Source: Spirochaetaceae bacterium (GTDB lineage: Bacteria; Spirochaetota; Spirochaetia; DSM-27196; SKKC01). Taken from it: a DNA stretch of 16,521 nt. Below, piece after piece: positions 8,012-14,779 of the stretch (position 1 is its first letter; each line of letters starts with the position of its first letter). A program made the position numbers and the translations under genes. The notes under the pieces were generated by a model, which was given only the letters and a program-made list of their open reading frames with translations, had not been told where the DNA came from and made no database searches. The stretch is taken from positions 1 to 16,521 of the forward strand of contig PUOG01000128.1 in assembly GCA_003552745.1 (NCBI GenBank), read 5' to 3'.

Positions 8012-8547
8012 GATAGGCGCGGATCCCGCGGCTTCGACGAGCTTCCGCGCACGGATGACGTTCGACCCGCACCTTTTTCGTTCGCGTTCTCGTTCGATGA
8101 CTGCTTGGCCGTGGTTCGGTACCCGGCATTCGGTCCGCCGAGAGCCGTTTGCAGGGCAAAGAGACCACCCGCAATGACCAAAGCAGCTACCCGCAGCGCC
8201 GGACGGGGATCGGCGTACGCGAACGATCTCAGGATGAGGCGGCCGGGACTCGGTGGTTCCGAGAGATCAGGTATTGTGCTTAGAACCAGCCGATACTCGT
8301 CAGTTCTGTAGTACCCGAGCGACCGAGCATAAAGCCTGAGCAGATCGGAACTCGTGCGAAGCGCCTCCATTTCAGTCGCCAACTCCTCACCCCGCCGTTC
8401 AAGGTCCTCGACATTACGCTGGATTTCGTTTAAGTAGTGTATGCGCGCCGCATAACGATTAATGCCGGACGGACCGAAGAAGAAAGCGAGGATCAGATAC
8501 ACGACAAGTCCGCTTGCTACGGCAATCAGGAAGTGTTTCGAGTACAT
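7975..8547 (-). CDS. FtsB/DivIC-like septum formation initiator protein with extra C-terminal membrane segment
   Basis: This family forms part of the FtsB-FtsL-FtsQ division complex. The 190-residue product has an N-terminal transmembrane segment (about 6-24), a coiled coil (about 36-65, ELATEMEALRTS) and then the family-typical LARSLGYYRTDEYRLVL-like block near 73-89 (here YARSLGYY). FtsB/DivIC proteins usually end soon after that, at about 100-125 residues. This one adds a second hydrophobic segment (about 116-134) and a basic, Ser/Arg-rich tail to 190. The ATG at 8547 follows GGGGA at about 7 bases. The gene converges on the exported-protein gene and their coding ends overlap by 37 bases. 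Only N-terminal identity supports the call; the tail is unrecognised. Confidence 0.7.
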   Translation of the reverse strand: MYSKHFLIAVASGLVVYLILAFFFGPSGINRYAARIHYLNEIQRNVEDLERRGEELATEMEALRTSSDLLRLYARSLGYYRTDEYRLVLSTIPDLSEPPSPGRLILRSFAYADPRPALRVAALVIAGGLFALQTALGGPNAGYRTTAKQSSNENANEKGAGRTSSVRGSSSKPRDPRLSYSRRVQTASRE

Positions 8548-8594
8548 CTCTATCCCCGGATAACGGCAGCGTCACCGGCTATCTTTAACCGTTC

Positions 8595-8623
8595 TTGACA
8601 CCGGGATGCCGGCGTCGTAGTCT
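8595..8623 (+). promoter_or_regulatory. Candidate promoter of the acidic protein / DUF115 cluster
   Basis: A perfect TTGACA (8595-8600) is followed after 17 bases by TAGTCT (8618-8623). The predicted start is near 8630, giving a leader of roughly 50 bases before the ATG at 8684. It lies in the 136-base divergent gap between the ftsB-like gene and the cluster. The -10 box is a weak match. Confidence 0.45.
8597..8616. promoter_or_regulatory. Inverted repeat between the -35 and -10 boxes, candidate operator
   Basis: GACACCGG (8597-8604) and CCGGCGTC (8609-8616) pair with one A/C mismatch around the 4-base loop GATG. The dyad covers the end of the TTGACA box and the whole spacer, so a bound protein would block RNA polymerase. 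GC-rich genomes give such dyads by chance, so the support is moderate. Confidence 0.3.
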
Positions 8624-8683
8624 CTAACTTGCAATCATGCTGGCGCGACTTGTGCCGATATCTACACATAGGAGATGTTCTGC

Positions 8684-10561
8684 ATGGCGGCAGACGAAGA
8701 AAAGGAAACCAATCGGCACAATGCGAACACGCTTTCGGGTTCCGGAGGGAACGAGGAATTCGACTACTACGGAGTATGGGTGAAGTCCGGCCCGGAAGAC
8801 GTTTCCGAAAGCGAAGAAGACGACTCCGACAGCATATTCGATCTGGAAATAAGCGACGAAGACGAACTCACGACCGCCTCGGGAACCGAGACTACCCATA
8901 CACCCGCCGGGAACGCAGCCGATGTAGACTCGTCGGCCGCCGGCACGGATAACGGCGATTCAGACACTCTGACCGAGAGCGAAGAGTACCAGGAGATATT
9001 CGAGGAACTCGAAGCCGAATCAAGCGACGATGACTCTCCGCCTATCGATTCTATCGGCATACCAGATGCCGATGAAATCGCCGACCTCTCTGAAGAAGAG
9101 GAAGCATTGCTCGCAGACCTGGAAAGCGCCGACGACGATATCGATACGCCGGCGTTCGAACAGACCGAAGTCCCACCTGCGGAGGTCGAACCCTCGGAGG
9201 TCGAACCCTCGGATGATGAGCTCGAGTTCCGCTTCGCCGACAGCGACGAAGAGCTACCCGATCTCGAACTCGACGACAGTGACGACCTCTCCCTCGACGA
9301 CGACCAGTTACTCGAAACGCACGGCTTTTCCTCGCAGGATGCCGCCGGTAGCGAGTCTTCGGATCACGTCAATGCCGAAGAGATTGACGAAACGTGGCAA
9401 GAGCCGTCGGCGCCCGGAGCCGACACCGGTCCGGTAACCGAAATCGAGCTCGAGGCAGCCGATGTTGCGGGCAACTTCGACGATGTGTCTGCCGTTGCTG
9501 ACGAAATGAGTGAACCGATTTCACCGGAAGACGGCAGGGGCGCGTACTCGAAAGAGGCTTTCGACCGCATTCAAGGAGAACTGACCGACATAAAATCGGA
9601 GCTTGCAGCGTTGCGTAGTGAGCTCGCCGTACTGCGAGGTGGCAGATCGTCCGACTCGAATACACAGCCGGCGGCTGCGGGGGCAACCTCCTACACCGCT
9701 GATCTCCCCGTCGAAGACAGCGAACCCATCGCCGAAGACGGTGGACTCGGAGAGGAAGGGCTCGTTTTCGAACCGGAGGCTCCGGATACAGAGATCAACC
9801 TCGCAGAAGAGTCGGAGGGTGGCTTCTTCGACGAAGAAGACGACGAGACCATAGCTCTCACCGGTGACGAGCTCGACAACATCCTGAATACCGCCGAATT
9901 CACCGAAGAGGTAGGCGAACCGACAGATCTCGATGACGGCGACCTTGACCTCGATCTATCGACGGTCGAAAGCGATGACTACTCGTTCTCCGACGATACG
10001 TTCGAGACAGATGCAACCGAGACAACGACGGAGGAGGGAGCTCATTTCGAAGACGAAGCATTCGTGTTCGATGATCATCCTGAAGTCGATCAGAACGACT
10101 CTTCGGCGATAGGGGCGGAGGCGCCCGACACCGGCAACGCCGAAGCCGACATCTTCGGCGCAAGCGACGATGAGGTCGATGTCCTCGCGAATATGGATAT
10201 CGACTCCGAGCTCGCTGATATCGATGCGCTCGACGACGAAGAACCCTCGGTTGTTAGCGAATCGCAGCAGGACACGCTCGATTCGGATGAGACCGTGCAC
10301 TCGAGCGAGTCGCAAGAGGGAACCGGAAGCTCGGCCGTTCAGATTCAAGATACTCCCGAAGAAACCGTCACAACCGAGACGAGGTCCGGCGGCGCGACTG
10401 ACGAGCTTCCAGAGAACCTTAAGGAAGAGATCAAATCCGTGCTCAGCTATATGGATCAGCTTCTCGAATCTCTTCCCGAGGAAAAAATACGGGAGTTTGC
10501 CCACTCCGAACATTTCGAGGTCTATAAGCGACTCTTCGAGGAACTTGGACTGGAGCCGTAG
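8684..10561 (+). CDS. Extremely acidic coiled-coil protein, spirochaete-type, function unknown
   Basis: The 625-residue protein is soluble, with no signal peptide or membrane segment. Three parts look ordered. One is an N-terminal block with EEFDYYGVWVKSGPEDV (about 24-40). The second is a coiled coil near 288-321 (IQGELTDIKSELAALRSELA). The third is a C-terminal helical block (about 575-625) containing EEIKSVLSYMDQLLESLPEE and KRLFEELGLEP. Everything between is low-complexity, rich in Asp, Glu and Ser: residues 35-284 hold a single Lys/Arg. A 15-base tandem duplication at 9181-9210 encodes EVEPS twice. An ATG at 8675 would add MFC, but GGAG lies 9 bases before the ATG at 8684, so I chose the latter. 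It precedes the GAF-like gene by 2 bases. The ends resemble segments shared by other spirochaete proteins as I remember them; no function is known to me. Confidence 0.8.
   Translation: MAADEEKETNRHNANTLSGSGGNEEFDYYGVWVKSGPEDVSESEEDDSDSIFDLEISDEDELTTASGTETTHTPAGNAADVDSSAAGTDNGDSDTLTESEEYQEIFEELEAESSDDDSPPIDSIGIPDADEIADLSEEEEALLADLESADDDIDTPAFEQTEVPPAEVEPSEVEPSDDELEFRFADSDEELPDLELDDSDDLSLDDDQLLETHGFSSQDAAGSESSDHVNAEEIDETWQEPSAPGADTGPVTEIELEAADVAGNFDDVSAVADEMSEPISPEDGRGAYSKEAFDRIQGELTDIKSELAALRSELAVLRGGRSSDSNTQPAAAGATSYTADLPVEDSEPIAEDGGLGEEGLVFEPEAPDTEINLAEESEGGFFDEEDDETIALTGDELDNILNTAEFTEEVGEPTDLDDGDLDLDLSTVESDDYSFSDDTFETDATETTTEEGAHFEDEAFVFDDHPEVDQNDSSAIGAEAPDTGNAEADIFGASDDEVDVLANMDIDSELADIDALDDEEPSVVSESQQDTLDSDETVHSSESQEGTGSSAVQIQDTPEETVTTETRSGGATDELPENLKEEIKSVLSYMDQLLESLPEEKIREFAHSEHFEVYKRLFEELGLEP
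9181..9210 (+). repeat. 15-base tandem duplication inside the acidic protein gene
   Basis: Two identical 15-base units (GGAGGTCGAACCCTC) stand head to tail and encode EVEPS-EVEPS in frame. Flanking sequence (PPAEV before, DDELEF after) is not repeated. The duplication is in frame and in a low-complexity acidic stretch, so length change is probably tolerated. Confidence 0.9.
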
Positions 10562-10563
10562 TC

Positions 10564-11580
10564 ATGGGGCTGATGAACCGTGTGCTCGACTCGACGAGCG
10601 GCGGTAAACACGCTCCGCGGAAGCTGCACAGTGACCAGATAGTTCCTGTCGGGACATCCGACGGTTCGAAAGTCCTTCAGCGCGTGTTGGCCGCCATCGA
10701 ACAACTAAACACCGGCTTGAGTGCCCCTGCGGCTGTCCTCGAGCTGCTGCAGCGCAGGCTTGGGATCAAGCGTGGTGTGCTATTGATTCGCGACGGCTCG
10801 GATAACACATTCAAGCCGTGGGCACATGTTGGTCTCGATCCCACCACGCGTTATCGCCTCACACTCTCCTACGATCAGGTCCGAACCCTTGTTCCGGGTT
10901 TCGTAACGACTCTTCACGCGCACAAACGCGAGCCGCTCATGCCGCATCTCTCGTTTCGCGAGGCATCGAGAATGGAATATGCATACCTCGCTCGCCTTCA
11001 CTACCGCTCTCGCCTCGCCGGCCTGCTCATTCTACTCGATACAGAGATCGCCGCAATGGAGGCTGCGAATCGCGAGATGCTCCTTACCGCCATATCCGAA
11101 CCGATCGGGCGTGTGCTAGTTCGGTCGCGCGAGTGGACGCTCGATCGCATGTACGAACCGCTTCGGCTCGATCCGGTCGACTTTCGACGATCGGCACGCT
11201 ATCTCGCCGAAGACCTGGAACCGTCCGAATGTTCGCTGGTGTTGATCCGTGCCGACTCGGCGTCGATTGCCCGCACGATTCTCGAGCGTTCGCGCCTCTA
11301 CGATTCGCAGCGAGCGAAGCTGGACGTGCGTGCGGTGATAGCGTCGTTGCTCGGTGGAGCCGGTGACGTCTGCATAACGGAGCGAGGAGAAGTGCATTGC
11401 GCTGCCCGCATGCCGTACGGAGAGACCGGTGAGTTGATTGTCGAAGCGCTTAATCGCCGCGTGAATGGAATGTTCCCCGAATTGAGACAGGACGACCGGA
11501 TTCCGTGCACACTGTTCTGCTACCCTACCACCCATTCGTCTATCGACAAGATATTCCGGGAGCTCTTCGATACGCCGTGA
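10564..11580 (+). CDS. GAF-like domain protein with degenerate C-terminal GGDEF-like domain
   Basis: No family name can be given with certainty. Residues about 37-190 have the pattern of a GAF domain: a helix before LLQRRLGIKRGVLLIRDGSD, a strand pair through GLDPTTRYRLTLS, then YRSRLAGLLILLDTEI and the closing helix ISEPIGRVLVRSRE. Residues about 220-315 run SLVLIRADSASIAR, GDVCITERGEVHCAARMPYG and LIVEALNRRVNGMF. That order of strands and helices resembles a GGDEF domain without the GGDEF loop, and it parallels the C-terminus of the membrane protein at 14780-15949. The protein appears cytoplasmic. ATG 10564 has GGAG 8 bases upstream and is 2 bases past the acidic gene's stop. Its stop overlaps the next gene's GTG by 4 bases. 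A sensory or scaffold role for the neighbouring DUF115 proteins is inference. Confidence 0.6.
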   Translation: MGLMNRVLDSTSGGKHAPRKLHSDQIVPVGTSDGSKVLQRVLAAIEQLNTGLSAPAAVLELLQRRLGIKRGVLLIRDGSDNTFKPWAHVGLDPTTRYRLTLSYDQVRTLVPGFVTTLHAHKREPLMPHLSFREASRMEYAYLARLHYRSRLAGLLILLDTEIAAMEAANREMLLTAISEPIGRVLVRSREWTLDRMYEPLRLDPVDFRRSARYLAEDLEPSECSLVLIRADSASIARTILERSRLYDSQRAKLDVRAVIASLLGGAGDVCITERGEVHCAARMPYGETGELIVEALNRRVNGMFPELRQDDRIPCTLFCYPTTHSSIDKIFRELFDTP

Positions 11581-13097
11581 GCGAACGTTGCGTCGAACTG
11601 TTCAGAAGTCACGACGGTACCACGATCGCCCGCGTCGACGGGCGATATATCTACTCGCGCTACAATCCGATGCGTGAAATCGAGCGTTTTCTTCGCACCA
11701 CACTGACCGATCATAACCCTGACACCGATGCCCCGCTGCTGATCGTCAGTGACGGGCTCGGTCACCTAGAACGCAGTGCTCGCGCTCGCTTCCCGGCTCG
11801 TCGCATTCTCTCGATCCACCTGCACGGCGAGCTCTCGCGTCATGGTACTTCTTCCGCGGATGCGGTGTGCGTGCCGGAGGATGGTTGCGATCCGGCCGGT
11901 TTCGTCGCCGAACACCTGAGCCCCGAAGAGATCAACAGGCTCGATGTCGTCGAATGGCCGCCGGCAACCATGGCGTTTTCGCAAACATATCGTATCGTCG
12001 CGGAACGTGTAGCAGGGGCACTGCGCCGACTGGTCGCGGACTCTGCGACGATCTCGAGATGGGGCTCCCTCTGGATACGGAACATCCTCCGCAATGCCGA
12101 TCGTCTCGTGTTCGTCCCATCACTGCCCTCCTTCGGCGACCGCACCGTGCTCGTTGTATGTCCCGGGCCTTCCTTGGGCGCACTTCTTCCGCGACTCCGT
12201 TCGCTCCGCCGTCGTCCGGTACTCGTTGCTGTCGCTTCGGCCGAGCTCGCGCTTCGCGAGTGGAATCTCTGTGCCGATCTCGTCGTTCACAGCGACGCAG
12301 GTTACTACAGCACATATCACTTCTTCGGCGGGTGCAACGCGGCGCTCTGTATGCCGCTCACGGCAGCACCGCCACCCCACGCGAAAGTCTCCGGTTCGCC
12401 GCAGCGTTTTCGGATCCTCAGTGGTAACAGTCACGCGGAGTCTGTTGCGCTCCGTGAAGTCGATGCGGTTCCCGTCATACCGGAGGCAGGAAGCGTCAGT
12501 ACTACAGCCATCCGTCTCTCGTGCCTGGTCTCAGACGGACCGTGCTACGTGGCCGGACTCGATCTTGCGAGCGATGATCTGCTCGTGCACGCACGGCCTC
12601 ACGCGTTCGACGGTTATCTCGTCTCCTGTTCCTCGCGCTTCGCACCCGAACACCACCTGCGATTCGAGCGCACCGCCGACATGACCCGCGGTCCGGACCG
12701 TGAACGTCACGCGGGTAACATGGAGACATACGCGAGCTGGTTTCGCGACAATCGTGCGGGTCTCTCGCGCGTAGCGCGACTCGCTCCCACTTCCGTCGAT
12801 ACCGGGCTGCGAACGACCACGCCCGATGAGATGACACGCGTACTATCGCACGAAAACTACCCGGAAGGCGCAACCGGTCCAGCAGGTGAAGGTCATGCTG
12901 GAGATACAACATCCGCAGGCGTGCGTCTCGGCGGCACGCGCGTGATCGAGCGATGGCGAAGCGAGCTGATGGTCGGAGGGCATCTGACCGACCTTGCTCG
13001 GGAGTTGGCGCGGTGGTTGGGATGCGAAGCGAAACCGAACAGTATCGATGAACGGCTGCTGGCGCTTCGGAGGACGAATACAGATGTCCGGAGATGA
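11577..13097 (+). CDS. DUF115 (MptE-like / Maf-type) protein, copy 1
   Basis: The 506-residue protein belongs to the DUF115 family, which includes archaeal 6-hydroxymethylpterin diphosphokinase MptE and bacterial motility-associated factors that glycosylate flagellin. Visible marks are an N-terminal YIYSRYNPMREIERF (about 24-38), WGSLWIRNIL at 162-171, a Rossmann-type VCPGPSL loop with G197-P198-S199, an ADLVVHSDAGYYSTYHFF segment near 238-255, and GLDLASDDLLVH further on. The GTG at 11577 overlaps the upstream stop as GTGA and matches the coupling seen elsewhere in the window, with GGGAG 14 bases before it. An in-frame ATG at 11505 would add 24 residues inside the previous gene and is less likely. 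In a spirochaete, a role in glycosylating flagellin or a surface protein is plausible but not shown. Confidence 0.8.
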   Translation: MSERCVELFRSHDGTTIARVDGRYIYSRYNPMREIERFLRTTLTDHNPDTDAPLLIVSDGLGHLERSARARFPARRILSIHLHGELSRHGTSSADAVCVPEDGCDPAGFVAEHLSPEEINRLDVVEWPPATMAFSQTYRIVAERVAGALRRLVADSATISRWGSLWIRNILRNADRLVFVPSLPSFGDRTVLVVCPGPSLGALLPRLRSLRRRPVLVAVASAELALREWNLCADLVVHSDAGYYSTYHFFGGCNAALCMPLTAAPPPHAKVSGSPQRFRILSGNSHAESVALREVDAVPVIPEAGSVSTTAIRLSCLVSDGPCYVAGLDLASDDLLVHARPHAFDGYLVSCSSRFAPEHHLRFERTADMTRGPDRERHAGNMETYASWFRDNRAGLSRVARLAPTSVDTGLRTTTPDEMTRVLSHENYPEGATGPAGEGHAGDTTSAGVRLGGTRVIERWRSELMVGGHLTDLARELARWLGCEAKPNSIDERLLALRRTNTDVRR

Positions 13098-14757
13098 ATC
13101 GGTCCGCCTCAGTCGCAACTGTGAGGCACTTGCGGACACCGGCGCCCCGGATCTCGCGCTCGCCGTTCGCCAAGCGCAACCGGCAGCGGAAACATACATC
13201 GGCACCGCTCGCGACGGATCGCCGGTGCCGGTGGTTAACGCCGGGAACCGCGAGATCTGGCTGCATTCGCGCTATTCACCCGCACGTGAGGCGGAACGCG
13301 CGTGTTCGACGATCAACGACGGCGAGACGGTGGTTGCTCTCGCGTTGGCCGGCGGATATCATCTTCGTACACTCATCGCTCGACGGCATTCGATGCCGAT
13401 CGTCGTCCTGCCGGAATCGCCGGAGACGCTGGCGGTCACACTTCGGCGAATCGATCTGAGTGGACTCGTAAGCACACCGTATATACGGATAGTCGATGGT
13501 GCCGGGCGCGACCGCGTGCTTTCGGGGATCGTCTCCGGTTTTGTCCCGCTGTTCTGCACCGGCTTGTCGCTGCTCGCACCGGCCGGCGTCTCACGTGCGT
13601 TTGCGCGGCTTTACGCAACCGCGACGGCATCGATCTCGCGAGCACGAGAGATCATCGCCGAAGATGTCACGGCGCAGAGACGCTTCGGATTACTCTGGAT
13701 GCGCAACATCTTGTTGAATCTTCCGGCAGCGTCGGTGACACCGCCCCCACCGCGACTCAGCTCGAGAGTAACAGTCGCAGGTGCGGGTCCGGGACTCGAA
13801 CGCTGGCTGGGCCAAACCGATGTCGACGATGATAATGGTACCGACATCGTCGCAACTGACACCGCATGGCCGGCGCTCCGTCGCGGCGGCCGTACGGCGA
13901 GGTTCGCAGTATCGGTAGATCCGTCACCGTACACATTTCACCACCTGCTGTGCGGCGGGCAATCCGGCAAGTGGTTACTGGACGTCGGCGCCGCTCCCAT
14001 TCTCTGGAGATCGGCTTCTACGGTGTTCGCCGTTCGCAACCGGCATCCGCTGGTATCGCTTTTCGACGAGCAACTCGCTCACCTCACTACAATCGTTCGC
14101 GGGGGCGACGTTTCCGAAGTCTCCGTCGAAATCGCTGCCGCGAACGGAGCCTCGGAAATAGTACTCCGCGGAACCGATTATGGATATCCTGCCGCTCAAA
14201 CATACGCTCGTGGCACCTACGTCACCTCACTGTTCGAGTCGTCGGCGACGAGAGTGAACTCGATCGATACGCTCCATTTTCGCCTCGCGTTTCGTTCGCC
14301 TGAGGCAGATCGCGACCAGTACGGAGTCGTTCGCACACCCGGTCTCACGCACTCTTACGACCGCATGCGATCGATTGCCTCGAATCTTCACCCCTCGATA
14401 CGTGTAATCTTCCCCGACGACGCTGAGAATCGACAGGAGCGTTCGGCTTTTGATTGCCAAACGACGCATGAGGAGGACAGAATTGTGCAGGGGGACTACG
14501 AGCTCTCGAAGCATCGTTGCCTCGAGAGGATCGCCGACGTACGGAGTCGCATGATGCGACTGCATATCGCCGAATCGCCGTTAACCGCCGGGGAGTACTG
14601 GGCATCACTCGATAGCACGGAAAGCGGCCTCGTTGCGGCGCTGATTCCTGCTGCACTCGCGACAAAGGCACCGTCATGGCATATTGCCCTTGATCAGGCC
14701 CGGGATCGCTTCGTCACGATTGCCACAACCGTTCTGCAACGTGGCATACCGGGGTAG
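13084..14757 (+). CDS. DUF115 (MptE-like / Maf-type) protein, diverged copy 2
   Basis: This 557-residue protein is a paralogue of the preceding one. It shares the N-terminal WLHSRYSPAREAER block (about 59-72), RFGLLWMRNIL at 200-210, a Rossmann-type loop and a late GTDYGYPAAQTYARGTYV segment equivalent to the GLDLASDD part of copy 1. The loop serine is changed: GPS of copy 1 is G235-P236-G237 here, and the following segment reads FAVSVDPSPYTFHH instead of HSDAGYYSTYHF. The ATG at 13084 lies inside the end of copy 1 (14-base overlap) and follows GGAGGA at about 9 bases; longer in-frame starts further upstream fall deeper within copy 1 and were not used. Copies with changed loops may have a different sugar or nucleotide substrate, or a partner role. 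Confidence 0.78.
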   Translation: MSGDESVRLSRNCEALADTGAPDLALAVRQAQPAAETYIGTARDGSPVPVVNAGNREIWLHSRYSPAREAERACSTINDGETVVALALAGGYHLRTLIARRHSMPIVVLPESPETLAVTLRRIDLSGLVSTPYIRIVDGAGRDRVLSGIVSGFVPLFCTGLSLLAPAGVSRAFARLYATATASISRAREIIAEDVTAQRRFGLLWMRNILLNLPAASVTPPPPRLSSRVTVAGAGPGLERWLGQTDVDDDNGTDIVATDTAWPALRRGGRTARFAVSVDPSPYTFHHLLCGGQSGKWLLDVGAAPILWRSASTVFAVRNRHPLVSLFDEQLAHLTTIVRGGDVSEVSVEIAAANGASEIVLRGTDYGYPAAQTYARGTYVTSLFESSATRVNSIDTLHFRLAFRSPEADRDQYGVVRTPGLTHSYDRMRSIASNLHPSIRVIFPDDAENRQERSAFDCQTTHEEDRIVQGDYELSKHRCLERIADVRSRMMRLHIAESPLTAGEYWASLDSTESGLVAALIPAALATKAPSWHIALDQARDRFVTIATTVLQRGIPG

Positions 14758-14765
14758 TTTTCGCA

Positions 14766-14771
14766 TATACT
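14766..14771 (+). promoter_or_regulatory. Candidate -10 box giving a leaderless mRNA for the GGDEF-like membrane protein
   Basis: TATACT starts 9 bases after the DUF115 stop codon and ends 8 bases before the ATG at 14780, with no Shine-Dalgarno sequence between. An out-of-frame ATG-TAA lies at 14775-14780. No good -35 box is seen. Confidence 0.4.
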
Positions 14772-14779
14772 GAAATGTA

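Noticed and set aside
8018..8030. Hairpin CGCGG-ATC-CCGCG after the exported-protein gene
   Set aside because: There is no T-tract on either strand and it lies within the ftsB-like coding sequence, so it is not called a terminator.
11505..11576. Earlier ATG for DUF115 copy 1, adding 24 residues
   Set aside because: It would lie wholly inside the preceding gene. The GTG at 11577 gives the standard 4-base stop/start overlap, and the added residues do not resemble the family N-terminus.
12994..13083. Earlier in-frame start for DUF115 copy 2, adding 30 residues
   Set aside because: It overlaps the end of copy 1 by more than 100 bases, while ATG 13084 has GGAGGA upstream at good spacing.
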